DNA of 64,000 bases from an uncultured bacterium (GTDB taxonomy: Bacteria; Cyanobacteriota; Vampirovibrionia; Gastranaerophilales; Gastranaerophilaceae). This document shows positions 7,956-16,701 of the stretch, in pieces. The stretch lies in the NCBI GenBank assembly GCA_900553895.1, contig USFB01000001.1, forward strand, positions 1 through 64,000. The letters run 5' to 3'. The notes under the pieces were generated by a model, which ran no database searches, was not told where the DNA came from, and was given only the letters and a program-made list of their open reading frames with translations. The translations under genes were made by a program, and so were the position numbers. How positions within the stretch are numbered: position 1 is the first letter of the stretch; every line of letters begins with the position of its first letter.

Positions 7956-8528
7956 TTATTTCAAAAAATCATTTGTTCTTATTGCTCGTCTTTCTTGTTC
8001 TGTTGCCTTAATAAAATCAACAGTTTTAATATTCAACATTCTAGCCATTAACGATGATGGAAAAATTTCAACGACATTTTTTAATTCATTAGCTGCTGAA
8101 TTATAGAATCTTCTTGCAGCTGCGATATGTTCCTCTACTTCATTATATGTTTGCATTGCAACAAGCATTGTTTTATCCGCTTTTAGTTGTGGATAATTTT
8201 CTAATGTGACCATAATTTGTCCCATTTTCTTTACAATTTCGCCATCTAAGGCAATTTTACGATCAATATTTTCAAAGCTTGAAGATAGTCCAATCACCTG
8301 TGTTCTTAACTTCGTAACCTCTTCCAGAACTTCACGCTCATGTTCCATGTATTTTTGTGCAATAGTTAGAATATTTGGAATTAAATCATATCTTTTTTTA
8401 AGTTGTACATCTATTGAATAGAATGCCTCTTGAGCTTTGTTTCGTTTTCTTATAAGAGAAGCATATATTAAATAACTCCAAAATGCGACTATAATAACTG
8501 CAACAACTAATAAAATTAGCAAACTCAT
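7956..8528 (-). CDS. lemA: LemA family protein
   Basis: The 190-aa protein has the LemA architecture. An N-terminal membrane anchor (LLILLVVAVIIVAFWSYLIY) is followed by the conserved coiled region (RNKAQEAFYSIDVQLKKRYD, LIPNILTIAQKYMEHEREVL). The C-terminal part RRFYNSAANELKNVVEIFPS is a family hallmark. LemA proteins are membrane-anchored helical bundles of unknown biochemical role. Pairing with the next gene (DUF3137-like) is a known arrangement. Confidence 0.93.
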   Translation of the reverse strand: MSLLILLVVAVIIVAFWSYLIYASLIRKRNKAQEAFYSIDVQLKKRYDLIPNILTIAQKYMEHEREVLEEVTKLRTQVIGLSSSFENIDRKIALDGEIVKKMGQIMVTLENYPQLKADKTMLVAMQTYNEVEEHIAAARRFYNSAANELKNVVEIFPSSLMARMLNIKTVDFIKATEQERRAIRTNDFLK

Positions 8529-8565
8529 TATAAAACCCTTTCTATGGTTAATTTATTGTTTTTTG

Positions 8566-9141
8566 TTAATTAATTACCGTATGCGTCATGTGAATCGGTG
8601 CAACAAGCACAACTATTAGATCAGCACCTGATGAAATAGTAACATGTTCACCCATCTTGCGTTCCGCTCCCGGAACACATTGCAATGTCCCCATTGCTCT
8701 AAACATCGTCCAACGTTGATAATGTGGCATTCTGATATATTTTGCAGGTGGAGTTAAACCGCCGCCAATCGTGTTATTATTAGCCGTATAAATATAAGCT
8801 TTGATAGGAACTTCATATCCGTCAGTAAGGTACATTTTATTGACAAATACTTTCATTGCAGCATTTGTTCCGATTATCGGTTCGTTTTTCTTTTCAATAT
8901 AACCGTTTAAACGCGTACCTTCTGGTATTATATTTTTGTTATATAAATAAATATCCGAAGTTGTAATAAATCCGACAGAATCCCCTTCTTCACAGTAAGC
9001 AGTTGAAAATTCTTGCAAAGAAATAACAGGTATATGCGTGCCTTCAGGAATATCGTATTCATCATAATCACGAAGATTAACTTCTGCAGCAAAAACAACA
9101 GAAAATAATAAAAGGACAAATGTTAATAAAAACTTCTTCAT
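8566..9141 (-). CDS. Small secreted beta-domain protein, paralogue of the 247-aa protein
   Basis: The 191-aa product has a signal peptide (MKKFLLTFVLLLFSVVFAA). The domain then follows the same order as in the 247-aa protein at 6079-6822. First comes a P-x-G-T entry strand (IPEGTHIPVISL), then a Y-x-x-N/K-I-P-x-G-T strand (YLYNKNIIPEGTRLNGYI), a basic loop and I-x-A-x-I (VPIKAYIYTA). It lacks the glycine zipper. The C-terminus ends in a valine-rich strand (DLIVVLVAPIHMTHTV). It is likely periplasmic; the function is unknown. The neighbours are rsmI upstream and lemA downstream in the same direction. Confidence 0.65.
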   Translation of the reverse strand: MKKFLLTFVLLLFSVVFAAEVNLRDYDEYDIPEGTHIPVISLQEFSTAYCEEGDSVGFITTSDIYLYNKNIIPEGTRLNGYIEKKNEPIIGTNAAMKVFVNKMYLTDGYEVPIKAYIYTANNNTIGGGLTPPAKYIRMPHYQRWTMFRAMGTLQCVPGAERKMGEHVTISSGADLIVVLVAPIHMTHTVIN

Positions 9142-9161
9142 ACTACTAATTATAGCACAGT

Positions 9162-9974
9162 TTACAAGTCTAATGTCATTTTATAAACATCATTTTTATT
9201 AACATTAAAAATTGTTGATAAAATAACGGAAATATCTTTGTCTCTAAAACCTTTTTTCTTCAAGTCAATAATATGTGTTTTTAAATCGAAATCATAATCA
9301 GTATCTTCTGCATAAATCATACAAACAATTTCGCCTTTAATTCCATCTTTAAAATGTTCTAAAACGTTCGAAATGTTATCAGTTACAATTTCTTCAAAAA
9401 GTTTTGTAATTTCGCGCCCTAAAGAAATTTTAATATCGCCTCTATACCCTTGAATAACTTTTAGAGTTTTAAGAATTCTCTCAGGAGAATCATAAAATAC
9501 CATATTTTGAGCAGAATATTTTTTACAAATTTCTTTAATTTGGCTTTCTGTTCTCGGTATAAATCCTACAAAAGAAAATTGTTCATCTTTTCTAGGTAGT
9601 TGTGAAAGAAATGTCGTTACTGCACAAGCTCCGGCAAGAGATGTTACAGAAAAACCTTCTTTTAAAAGAGCAGAAACAATAACTCCACCCGGATCGCAAA
9701 TCATCGGTGTTCCTGCGTCAGACACTAAGGCAATAGTTTTTCCTTCCTTTATGTGATTTAAAAAGAAATCAATGCGTTCATGTTCATTGTATTTGTGGTA
9801 TGAAATACACTTAGTAGAAATTTCATAATGGTTTAAAAGTTTTTGCGTAATTCTTGTGTCTTCGCAAGCAATTAAATCAACCTCTTTAAGAATTTCTACT
9901 GCACGAAATGTAATATCTTTAATGTTTCCAATCGGAGTTGGTACAATATAAAAATCAAATTTTCTTTGTGACAC
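9162..9974 (-). CDS. rsmI: 16S rRNA (cytidine-1402-2'-O)-methyltransferase RsmI
   Basis: The 270-aa protein is a tetrapyrrole-methylase-fold SAM enzyme that methylates C1402 in the ribosomal decoding centre. Signatures are YIVPTPIGNIKDITFRAVEI at the N-terminus, DLIACEDTRITQKLLNHYEI, and the SAM-binding VSDAGTPMICDPGG at about residues 84-97. The C-terminal part is typical. It lies between a small membrane protein and the 191-aa secreted protein. Confidence 0.95.
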   Translation of the reverse strand: MSQRKFDFYIVPTPIGNIKDITFRAVEILKEVDLIACEDTRITQKLLNHYEISTKCISYHKYNEHERIDFFLNHIKEGKTIALVSDAGTPMICDPGGVIVSALLKEGFSVTSLAGACAVTTFLSQLPRKDEQFSFVGFIPRTESQIKEICKKYSAQNMVFYDSPERILKTLKVIQGYRGDIKISLGREITKLFEEIVTDNISNVLEHFKDGIKGEIVCMIYAEDTDYDFDLKTHIIDLKKKGFRDKDISVILSTIFNVNKNDVYKMTLDL

Positions 9975-9982
9975 TTTATCAC

Positions 9983-10372
9983 CTAGTATTTTGTCTTATC
10001 TAAAAAAGTTCTAACAGCTTCTGTCAAATTTTCAGGCGTAACAAGTGAAGTTTCACCGGATTGTTGATCAGTTTTAGGCGCAAGAATACTTTCACGGATT
10101 TTGTTATAGACAGTTAAAATCAAAAATAGCAATATTGAAGAAACTGCAACGCTTCCCATTCCTATTAAGAATTTTTTAGCCATTTTCTTTTTGCTTACAG
10201 GCTGTTTATATGGAATTGTATCGAGTTGTGGTAATTTTTCTTGTGTAGTTTGAACATTTTCTTGCGTTGTTTCAGCAATCGGCATTAAAGCCTCACCGGT
10301 AGCTTCTTCTGCTATTACCGGTGAAACTAACATTAATGCTATAACGATTGTAAGAATTTTATTCTTCAACAT
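9983..10372 (-). CDS. Small single-pass membrane protein
   Basis: The 129-aa product has an N-terminal signal-like segment (MLKNKILTIVIALMLVSPVI) and a Glu/Thr/Gln-rich linker. A second hydrophobic helix follows near residues 70-90 (FLIGMGSVAVSSILLFLILT), then a polar tail. I do not recognise a family. It overlaps the 3' end of the RNase E/G gene by 14 nt and precedes rsmI by 8 nt, so it is translated as part of that operon. A link to the membrane-associated RNA degradosome would be speculation. Confidence 0.7.
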   Translation of the reverse strand: MLKNKILTIVIALMLVSPVIAEEATGEALMPIAETTQENVQTTQEKLPQLDTIPYKQPVSKKKMAKKFLIGMGSVAVSSILLFLILTVYNKIRESILAPKTDQQSGETSLVTPENLTEAVRTFLDKTKY

Positions 10373-12122
10373 TTTTCTTTGTAGTCTTTCTTGTTCTCTT
10401 TTGAGAATTTCTGTTAGGTCGTCTTGTTCTTTTTGGTTTTTCTTCCGCAGTTTCTTCAGTTTTAACTTCTTCTACAGCTGTTTCAGCTGGAGTGGTTTCT
10501 GTTGCTTTTTCTTCTGCAACAGGAGTTTTTTCTTCTACAGCAGGTTCTTCAACCTTTTTAGCAGCATCTTCTGCTATAACAGGTGCGATTTCAGAAGTTT
10601 CATTGATTACTGTTTGTGCAATGTTTTCAGCCTTAACTTCTGTTTCTTTGACCTTGCGTCTACCTCTACCACGAGATTTTTTAACTTCTTTTTCTTGTTT
10701 AATTTCTTGAACTTCTACTTGAGCCTCAACTGAAGGATTTTCAGTAATCGGTTCAAGTTTTTCTTCTTGAACTACTGTTTCCTTAATTTCTTCTTGCGGT
10801 TTATTATTAAATTTATTGTTGTTATTAAATTTCTTTTTACCGCCCATTGGAAGTTTTAACTTAGCTGCCTTAGCTCTATATTCGCCTTCTGAAGTAGCTG
10901 ATGCGAATTTGATGTCCTCCATGATATAGCCATTACCTTGGCAGTGCGGACAACGCTTTGCAAAAATTTCGCTAATTGCTTGACCTTGTCTGTGTCTTGT
11001 CATTTCAACAAGTCCTAAATCAGAAAGTTGACCGACTTGAGGTTTAGCTTTATCTGCTTCTACAGCCAATTCTAATTCTTCCATCATAGCAAGTTTATCA
11101 ACACGGTTTGTCATATCAATAAAGTCAATGATAATCATACCGCCGATGTTTCTAAGTCTTAATTGACGTGCGATTTCGTGAACCGCTTCAATATTCGTCT
11201 TAAGAATAGTTTCATCTTGAGTTGCGGAATTTGTAAATTTACCACTGTTAACGTCAATTACAGTAAGTGCTTCCGTAGTTTGGATAAACAAATAACCACC
11301 TGATGGCAAATTAACTTTCATTTGTAAAGCTGCTTTGATTTCTTTATGAATATCCATTGCAACAAGCAAAGGTTCGGAGCCTTTGTACAAAGTAACATTG
11401 ATGTTTTTGTTCATGTGCCAGTTTTGAAGAATGTTTTGAACTCTATTTAATGCAAATGCCGTATCAACAACAATTTCTTGAGTTTCTTCATTGCAAGCTT
11501 CTCTTATTACTCTGTAAAGCAAATCTTGGTCTCTGTATAAAAGACTTGGAGGTGTCATACTTTCAGCTGACGTAATAATATTATTCCATTTTTCTAAAAG
11601 AATTTCTAAATCTTCTTGAATATCAGCTTCAGTTTGACCTTCAGCCTCTGTTCTGACAATAACGCCAACTCCAACAGGTTTTAGTAAGTTTACAATTGAT
11701 TTTAATCTTGCTCTTTCTTTAGCAGAAGTAATTTTTTTACTTACGTTAATCCCTGCTTCATTTGGCATCAATACCAAAAATCTTCCCGGAAGTGAAATTT
11801 CGGTTGTAACTCTAGGACCTTTATGTCCAACAGGTTCTTTAACAACTTGAACAACAATTTTTTGTTTAGGCTTTAGTTTGTCTTGCAATGCGCCTTTACC
11901 CATAACGTCTTGTGCGTGCAAAAAGCCCATCTTGTCAGAGCCTACGTTTACAAACGCAGCTTCGATTGACGGTAAAATATTTTCAACTTGCGCAAGGTAA
12001 ACATCACCTAAGATAATTTCACCTCTATGCACATAAAATTCTGCAACTTTTCCTTTTTCAATAACCGCAGCGATATTGTCACGCTCAGCTATTACAATTT
12101 TGTTAGCTATTGAATCTTTCAT
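10359..12122 (-). CDS. rng: Ribonuclease E/G
   Basis: The 587-aa endoribonuclease cuts single-stranded A/U-rich RNA during rRNA processing and mRNA decay. An S1-like RNA-binding part spans about residues 34-115 (GEIILGDVYLAQVENILPSI). The DNase I-like catalytic core has the metal-binding aspartates in VIDVNSGKF (D290) and IIIDFIDM (D333). The Zn-link CPHC lies at 391-394. From about residue 410 a disordered tail alternates acidic runs (VEEKTPVAEEKATETTP) and basic runs (KRTRRPNRNSQKRTRKTTKK), as in degradosome scaffolds. AAGGA sits 9-10 nt before the ATG. In length it is closer to the cyanobacterial/RNase G type than to E. coli RNase E. Confidence 0.93.
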   Translation of the reverse strand: MKDSIANKIVIAERDNIAAVIEKGKVAEFYVHRGEIILGDVYLAQVENILPSIEAAFVNVGSDKMGFLHAQDVMGKGALQDKLKPKQKIVVQVVKEPVGHKGPRVTTEISLPGRFLVLMPNEAGINVSKKITSAKERARLKSIVNLLKPVGVGVIVRTEAEGQTEADIQEDLEILLEKWNNIITSAESMTPPSLLYRDQDLLYRVIREACNEETQEIVVDTAFALNRVQNILQNWHMNKNINVTLYKGSEPLLVAMDIHKEIKAALQMKVNLPSGGYLFIQTTEALTVIDVNSGKFTNSATQDETILKTNIEAVHEIARQLRLRNIGGMIIIDFIDMTNRVDKLAMMEELELAVEADKAKPQVGQLSDLGLVEMTRHRQGQAISEIFAKRCPHCQGNGYIMEDIKFASATSEGEYRAKAAKLKLPMGGKKKFNNNNKFNNKPQEEIKETVVQEEKLEPITENPSVEAQVEVQEIKQEKEVKKSRGRGRRKVKETEVKAENIAQTVINETSEIAPVIAEDAAKKVEEPAVEEKTPVAEEKATETTPAETAVEEVKTEETAEEKPKRTRRPNRNSQKRTRKTTKKNVEE

Positions 12123-12485
12123 TCTTTTAAATCCTTTGTTAGTTTAGCAGTTTAGTAGTTTAGAAGTTGAAAAGAAATTTTAATTCTTATTCTATCTAAT
12201 TTTTAAACTGACATTATTCTCTTATTTTCTGGGGTAATTCTCAGCCCCTCTATATCTCGTTGAGGTTTTTGTCTAAAAGCTTTTTAATATCTCGCTCTTC
12301 ATTACAAGTTTCTTAAAATTATCCGCTATTATTGCGTGAATTAGAATCTTGTTTTTAGACATATAAACAGATATTTTTCATCAAGTCTATGTATTTGATA
12401 GATTTTATATCTATTGTTTTTTTAAACCTTTTTTGTTTTTCTTCGTGATTAATTTCCAGCGGAAGATAAAACCTCTTTCTTATCA

Positions 12486-12522
12486 TACTAAAATTTTTCA
12501 AAATTGTAAAGAGAGTATAAAA
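12486..12522 (+). repeat. 37-bp direct repeat, copy 1
   Basis: This stretch begins TACTAAAATTTTTCAAAATT and ends in TATAAAA. It recurs at 13427-13463 with a single base change. The TATAAAAT at its end may be the -10 of the lipoprotein gene downstream. Confidence 0.85.
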
Positions 12523-12526
12523 TATA

Positions 12527-12545
12527 TAGCAAAAAATATTTTTAG
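12527..12545 (+). promoter_or_regulatory. TAGCAAAAAATATTTTTAG leader element, copy 1
   Basis: This 19-nt element is identical to 60088-60106. Its first 18 nt match 36216-36233 on the other strand. It lies just after a TATAAAAT -10-like box and 49 nt before the lipoprotein ATG, so it would be at or near the transcript start. Confidence 0.55.
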
Positions 12546-12594
12546 CAGTTTTATCTAAGTGAGTACAAATTTTTAAATTAAAGAAAGGACTAAC

Positions 12595-13269
12595 ATGAAC
12601 TATTTAAAAACACTTGCTGTTGCAACTCCATTAACTATTTCTGCATTTACTTTAACCGGATGTTATTGCGATCATAATCATAGATCTTGTGAAGAACAAA
12701 CAAATTTTGAAAATGATAATTCTATACCAATGCAGCAAGAATATCAAACCGATTTTGAAAATTATTCAACGTCAACGCAACAAGAAAGACAAACTTACGA
12801 AAAAAATGATTCTTCAAACACAACGCAACAAGAACGAACTGTTTATAGAAAACCCAATATTCCTCGCATAAATTCTAATGTTATACAATATAGAAATTTA
12901 TCAGGCAAGGTTGTAAATGTAAGAGTCATTGATGACGCAACAATTTCACTATATAAATCAATACAAAAATATTCCAATGTCAATTCTCCAGATATAAATG
13001 ATATTGGTGGTTTTTATGCTGATGTTGAATCAAACATTAGTAAAGCACAGTTGGACGAATCAAATGATTGGGCTGTAAAAAGTCGTATATACGATGTAAC
13101 CTCTCAGGCAGTTGTAGCTCTTAGACATTTGCAATGTTCTACAATGTTTAATAAATTGTTTGATATTTTTACTTCACCAAATAGTGAAGGTGGTGAAAAT
13201 ATAACAGTTAACGAGTATACTAAAATGATGGATGCTTGGTCATCAACAGGGATTAGAAATAATCGTTAA
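12595..13269 (+). CDS. Putative lipoprotein with short N-terminal repeats
   Basis: The 224-aa protein starts with a lipoprotein signal (hydrophobic stretch, then the lipobox LTGC with Cys at about residue 23). Residues about 35-90 contain three imperfect 16-18-residue repeats built on QQE-x-QT-(F/Y)EN. The C-terminal domain (about 95-224) is helical and of unknown fold. AAAGGA precedes the ATG. The gene and a palindrome after it are bracketed by 37-bp direct repeats, which suggests insertion or duplication as a unit. I do not recognise a family. Confidence 0.7.
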   Translation: MNYLKTLAVATPLTISAFTLTGCYCDHNHRSCEEQTNFENDNSIPMQQEYQTDFENYSTSTQQERQTYEKNDSSNTTQQERTVYRKPNIPRINSNVIQYRNLSGKVVNVRVIDDATISLYKSIQKYSNVNSPDINDIGGFYADVESNISKAQLDESNDWAVKSRIYDVTSQAVVALRHLQCSTMFNKLFDIFTSPNSEGGENITVNEYTKMMDAWSSTGIRNNR

Positions 13270-13286
13270 TCAATTATCGTAGATAA

Positions 13287-13398
13287 ATGTAAATGGTGCA
13301 AAAAAATTGCACCCTACAATTGACAAAGAAATATATGTTCGATTTTGAGCGTATTTTATTCAAGAAATGTAGGGTGCAATTTTTTGCACCATTTACAT
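13287..13398. repeat. 112-bp palindromic element (MITE-like)
   Basis: The left arm (13287-13318) and right arm (13368-13398) are complementary over 31-32 bp, differing by one T in a homopolymer. Each arm also folds alone (GGTGCAA...TTGCACC). The spacer is 49 nt and AT-rich. A related GTAGGGTGGAA word follows at about 13410. No transposase is nearby, as expected for a non-autonomous element or REP-type palindrome. It sits just after the lipoprotein stop and may also act as a terminator. Confidence 0.75.
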
Positions 13399-13426
13399 TA
13401 TTTCAGAACGTAGGGTGGAAACCGCT

Positions 13427-13463
13427 TACTAAAATTTTTCAAAATTGTAAAGAGAGTGTAAAA
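13427..13463 (+). repeat. 37-bp direct repeat, copy 2
   Basis: This copy differs from 12486-12522 by one base. It also forms part of a perfect 10-bp hairpin (AATTGTAAAG 13443-13452 with CTTTACAATT 13464-13473). It lies just before the end of the convergent CBS-domain gene. Confidence 0.85.
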
Positions 13464-13484
13464 CTTTACAATTTCCATAGTCTT

Positions 13485-14828
13485 CTATGCTTCTTCTGAC
13501 TCCTCAGTTTCTACAATAGGTTCTTTATAAATTTGAAGCTTCGTAATTCTTGCTCCGTCAACTTCTTCTACTGTAAATGTCAGACCGTTAAAGGAAACAG
13601 TATCACCGACTTGTGCAATTCTTCCCAAAAGTTTAACAACAAGCCCCGCAATTGTATCAACGTCATCTTCTTCAAACAAAGATTCTTTTAAATCAAAGAA
13701 TTTAACAAGCTCATCTATTCGCATCATAGCATTTGCAATATAAGTGTTTTCGCCGATTTCCTTAATATCTGCTTCTGCTTCTTCATCAAATTCATCCTGA
13801 ACTTCACCGATAATTTCTTCTAAAACATCTTCTAAAGTGATTAAACCGGATGTTCCACCAAATTCGTCAATAACAACAGCAATTTGGCAATGAAGTTTTC
13901 TGAATTCAATAATTAAATTATCTAAAGTCATAGTTTCAGGCACTAACATCAAAGGACGAATAAGCTTTTGAACAGAAAAAGATTCATGCTTCATAGCTAA
14001 TGAATATAAATCTTTAACATGAATAAAGCCTAAGATTTTATCGATATTTTCTTCGTACACGGGATATCTTGTATATTGGTTTTCTAGTGCAACTTTATTT
14101 AATTCTTCGTAAGTAATATCATCAGGTATACAAACCATATCGGTTCTTGGAATCATAACCTGTTTCGCCATTAAGTCAGAAAATTTAAACATATTATGAA
14201 GCATTTCGGCTTCTGTTTCGTTTAAAACGCCTTCATTATAACTTGCATCAACCAACATATCCAATTCTTCGGTTGAATGAACCAAAGACGCATCTTCTGA
14301 ATTAGCGTGACATGCAGAAAGAATCTTGTTACCTGAAACTTCAAGCAACCAAACAAAAGGTTTAAAAATAGTTATAAACATATCCATCGGTGTTGAAACC
14401 AATAGCGCAATTGTTTCAGGGTGTCTTAGAGAAATACATTTAGGCAACTGTTCGCCTAACAGTACATGGAAATAAGTTACCAAAACAAAAGAAATAGGAA
14501 CTGCTACCACGTGAGATGAAACATGCGCCAATGAGCCAGCAAATAATCTTATAACCGGCTCTATTAATTGTACAATAGTTGATTCTGCAACCCAACCTAA
14601 AGCGATACTTGCGATTGTTACACCAAGTTGTGCGGCTGCAAGCATTTTGTTTACATCATCTACTAACTTCATCGCTTTTTTTGCGTTAGAATTTCCATCA
14701 TTACAAAGTTGTTCCAAACGGGTTTTTCTGACTTTCACTAATGAAAACTCAGCAGCAACAAAAAAACCGTTCACAAATAATAAAAATAGAATTATAAAAA
14801 TGTTTATAAATATGTCTGTCAGGTCCAT
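13485..14828 (-). CDS. CorC/HlyC-type membrane protein with DUF21 and CBS domains
   Basis: The 447-aa protein has an N-terminal DUF21/CNNM membrane domain of about four helices (ADIFINIFIILFLLFVNGFF-like start; FVAAEFSLVKVRKTRLEQL is the family signature). Two CBS domains follow (about residues 215-335: MIPRTDMVCIPDD, RYPVYEENIDKILGFIHVKD, and VIDEFGGTSGLITLEDVLEE). The C-terminal CorC_HlyC domain holds DTIAGLVVKLLGRIAQVGD. The family handles divalent cations, mostly Mg/Co efflux or sensing, in the inner membrane. The name haemolysin seen in databases is historical. Confidence 0.92.
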   Translation of the reverse strand: MDLTDIFINIFIILFLLFVNGFFVAAEFSLVKVRKTRLEQLCNDGNSNAKKAMKLVDDVNKMLAAAQLGVTIASIALGWVAESTIVQLIEPVIRLFAGSLAHVSSHVVAVPISFVLVTYFHVLLGEQLPKCISLRHPETIALLVSTPMDMFITIFKPFVWLLEVSGNKILSACHANSEDASLVHSTEELDMLVDASYNEGVLNETEAEMLHNMFKFSDLMAKQVMIPRTDMVCIPDDITYEELNKVALENQYTRYPVYEENIDKILGFIHVKDLYSLAMKHESFSVQKLIRPLMLVPETMTLDNLIIEFRKLHCQIAVVIDEFGGTSGLITLEDVLEEIIGEVQDEFDEEAEADIKEIGENTYIANAMMRIDELVKFFDLKESLFEEDDVDTIAGLVVKLLGRIAQVGDTVSFNGLTFTVEEVDGARITKLQIYKEPIVETEESEEA

Positions 14829-15033
14829 TTTCTCTCAAATACCTTTTATAGTTATAATTATAATATTACACTATACAAGAAAATTTTGCAATTGTAACGT
14901 TTGTATTTTAACTCTTAAGAATAATGCTGTTCAAAAAATATTAGCAAACCGGGTAATATACTCATAATCTTGCTTATTATTTAATTAAAATGTAGGAAGC
15001 AATAAGATGCTAGCCGATAGGAGGATTAACGAT

Positions 15034-15735
15034 ATGACAGCAGTTGTAGAAACAGAAAAACAAACGATTAGTGTAATAATAATTGAAGATTTTAAGTTGA
15101 CTCGTGTCGGACTAAGATGCGCACTTAATGCAAATGAAGATATTAATGTTGTTGCGGAAAGTGAAAATGCTGCAGATGGTTTGGAATTAATTAAGAAACA
15201 TGTGCCTGATATCGTCTTGATGGATTTAGGACTTGCAGGCATGAACGGTATAGAAGCGACAGTTAAAGTTAAAGAAATTAACAAGGATATTAAAGATAAA
15301 GATATTAAAGTCATTGCTTTAACTTCACATGATAGAGAAGAAGAGGTTATAGCAGCTCTTTCTTCAGGTGCGATGGCATATTGTTTAAAAGATATTGACC
15401 CTGCAAAATTGGCAGATGTGATTCGTGATGTAAATAATGGTGTTTGCTGGTTAGATCCGGTGATTGCAAGAAAAGCTCTCGATGCATTTCCAAAACAAGA
15501 AACAGTGGGTATATTAAAAGATAAAACAGCGGAAGAAGGTCGTATCCCTTTAACCGATAGAGAATTTGAAGTTCTTAAACATTTGGTAGACGGTAAAAGT
15601 AATACCGAAATTGCTAAAGAACTTATAGTCAGTGTGCATACAGCGAAAGCGCATGTTTGTTCAATTTTACAAAAGATGTGTGTGAATGATAGGGTTCAGG
15701 CTGCAGTTAAAGCCGTAAAAGAAGGTTTGGTTTAG
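15034..15735 (+). CDS. NarL/FixJ-type response regulator
   Basis: The 233-aa two-component regulator has a receiver domain with acidic pair E18/D19, phospho-acceptor D64 (IVLMD), then ALTS and a conserved Lys in YCLKD. A C-terminal LuxR-type helix-turn-helix follows (LTDREFEVLKHLVDGKSNTE, then IAKELIVSVHTAKAHVCSIL). An upstream ATG at 15007 is in frame, but AGGAGG (15019-15024) lies 9 nt before ATG 15034, so I choose the latter. No histidine kinase is adjacent. The gene is divergent from the CBS-domain gene. Confidence 0.9.
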   Translation: MTAVVETEKQTISVIIIEDFKLTRVGLRCALNANEDINVVAESENAADGLELIKKHVPDIVLMDLGLAGMNGIEATVKVKEINKDIKDKDIKVIALTSHDREEEVIAALSSGAMAYCLKDIDPAKLADVIRDVNNGVCWLDPVIARKALDAFPKQETVGILKDKTAEEGRIPLTDREFEVLKHLVDGKSNTEIAKELIVSVHTAKAHVCSILQKMCVNDRVQAAVKAVKEGLV

Positions 15736-15806
15736 TGTTTATCTTCGATAATGAATGTCGTTGCGGAAACTTCTGTAACGGCATTTTTTTGTAAAATTAA
15801 TACAAG

Positions 15807-15832
15807 AACGCCTGCTCTTTTTGGAGCAGGCG
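15807..15832 (-). terminator. Hairpin after the 264-aa gene
   Basis: CGCCTGCTC pairs with GAGCAGGCG around an A-rich loop, one of the strongest stems in the intergenic DNA. On the minus strand it follows the stop of the 264-aa gene (15870) and precedes a moderate T-rich tail, so it is a likely terminator. A weaker GTTGCGG/CTGTAAC hairpin at about 15760 followed by seven Ts would serve the plus-strand regulator. Confidence 0.6.
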
Positions 15833-15869
15833 GAGTCAATTATTATAATAATTACTATCCGATATTTGA

Positions 15870-16664
15870 TTAACCTAAACCGAAGGTTGGAGCTGAGTCC
15901 TTGATTCCTTCTGAACAAGCTTGTTTGATGCTTTCCAATCTTGCCTTTGCATCTGCAAGTTGAGCTTCGCAAGATTCTTTGTCCAAATCCATTTCGGTTT
16001 CTTTTTCTTCTAACGGAGCAAGAGCCATATCTTGTTCTGCTTCTAATTGTGATTTTGCTGCTTCTAACCAAACTGAGATGTTGCTTTGGTATTGAGAACT
16101 CATCTGACTGCACATTGCTTGAGCTTGAGATTGGTTGATTTGAGCTGCGGTCATAGCCTGCATAAAGGCTTGAACATCTGCTTTTTCATATTGACCATTG
16201 CTACCATATTTGCCAGTACCTTTGTTATCATCACCAATTTGTTCTTTCAAACCGCCTGTCATATATTCAGACATCATATTATTGAATTTATCTTGGTCAA
16301 ATGATACAGATGTTTTACCACCATTTCCATCTGGCATTTCAATATTTTTGCCACCATTTAATAATGAGCCTAACATTTGATTAGCAACAAAGCTTGTTAT
16401 ACTTGAACCCATATTATAAGGATTAAATGCTTGATTTTGAGTACCTAATCCCATTTGATTTTGGAAGAATACCGTAGCTTGACTTTGCATTATTTGTGCT
16501 TGTTTTTCAAGTTGAGACATTTTGCTAGAGTACATTTTTTGTACTCTGGAAATGTTCTTCGTTATCCTTTCCTTTCGACTAGATAGACGAAGTTCTTGTA
16601 AAGTCAATTTGTTGACTTTACGTTGAAGCCTCATTTTTTCATGTAGTAACATCAAGAATGCCAT
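15870..16664 (-). CDS. Coiled-coil protein of unknown function, GTGAAATT-promoter family
   Basis: The 264-aa protein has a basic helical N-terminus (residues 1-65, coiled coil) and a Met/Gln/Asn/Gly-rich middle. A small segment FDQDKFNNMMSEYMTGGL lies near residue 140. A second charged coiled coil covers residues about 195-250. There is no signal peptide. I do not recognise the family; coiled coils flanking a polar core recall bacterial secretion or filament-cap proteins, but this is only a resemblance. It is transcribed alone from a three-box promoter shared with two other orphan genes in the window. GGAG lies about 13 nt before ATG. Confidence 0.75.
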   Translation of the reverse strand: MAFLMLLHEKMRLQRKVNKLTLQELRLSSRKERITKNISRVQKMYSSKMSQLEKQAQIMQSQATVFFQNQMGLGTQNQAFNPYNMGSSITSFVANQMLGSLLNGGKNIEMPDGNGGKTSVSFDQDKFNNMMSEYMTGGLKEQIGDDNKGTGKYGSNGQYEKADVQAFMQAMTAAQINQSQAQAMCSQMSSQYQSNISVWLEAAKSQLEAEQDMALAPLEEKETEMDLDKESCEAQLADAKARLESIKQACSEGIKDSAPTFGLG

Positions 16665-16701
16665 TGTCTGTATCTAGTCTCCGTGTCTATTTGTACTTTT
16701 A

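Larger units (their letters stand above)
12123..12594. other. 472-bp intergenic region between divergent genes
   Basis: This region lies upstream of both rng (-) and the lipoprotein gene (+). It holds iterated AGTTTAG words near 12139-12166, a GGGG/CCCC hairpin near 12222-12246, and an ATAGAT/ATCTAT hairpin followed by a T-run near 12400-12421. It also holds the first 37-bp direct repeat (12486-12522) and the TAGCAAAAAATATTTTTAG leader. No convincing coding frame is visible. Confidence 0.6.

Noticed and set aside
10401..10733. Plus-strand frames opposite the RNase E/G tail
   Set aside because: They mirror the low-complexity acidic/basic tail and have no start signals.
13293..13499. 68-codon plus-strand frame between the lipoprotein and CBS genes
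   Set aside because: It runs through the palindromic element and the direct repeat, has no ribosome binding site, and its composition follows the repeats.
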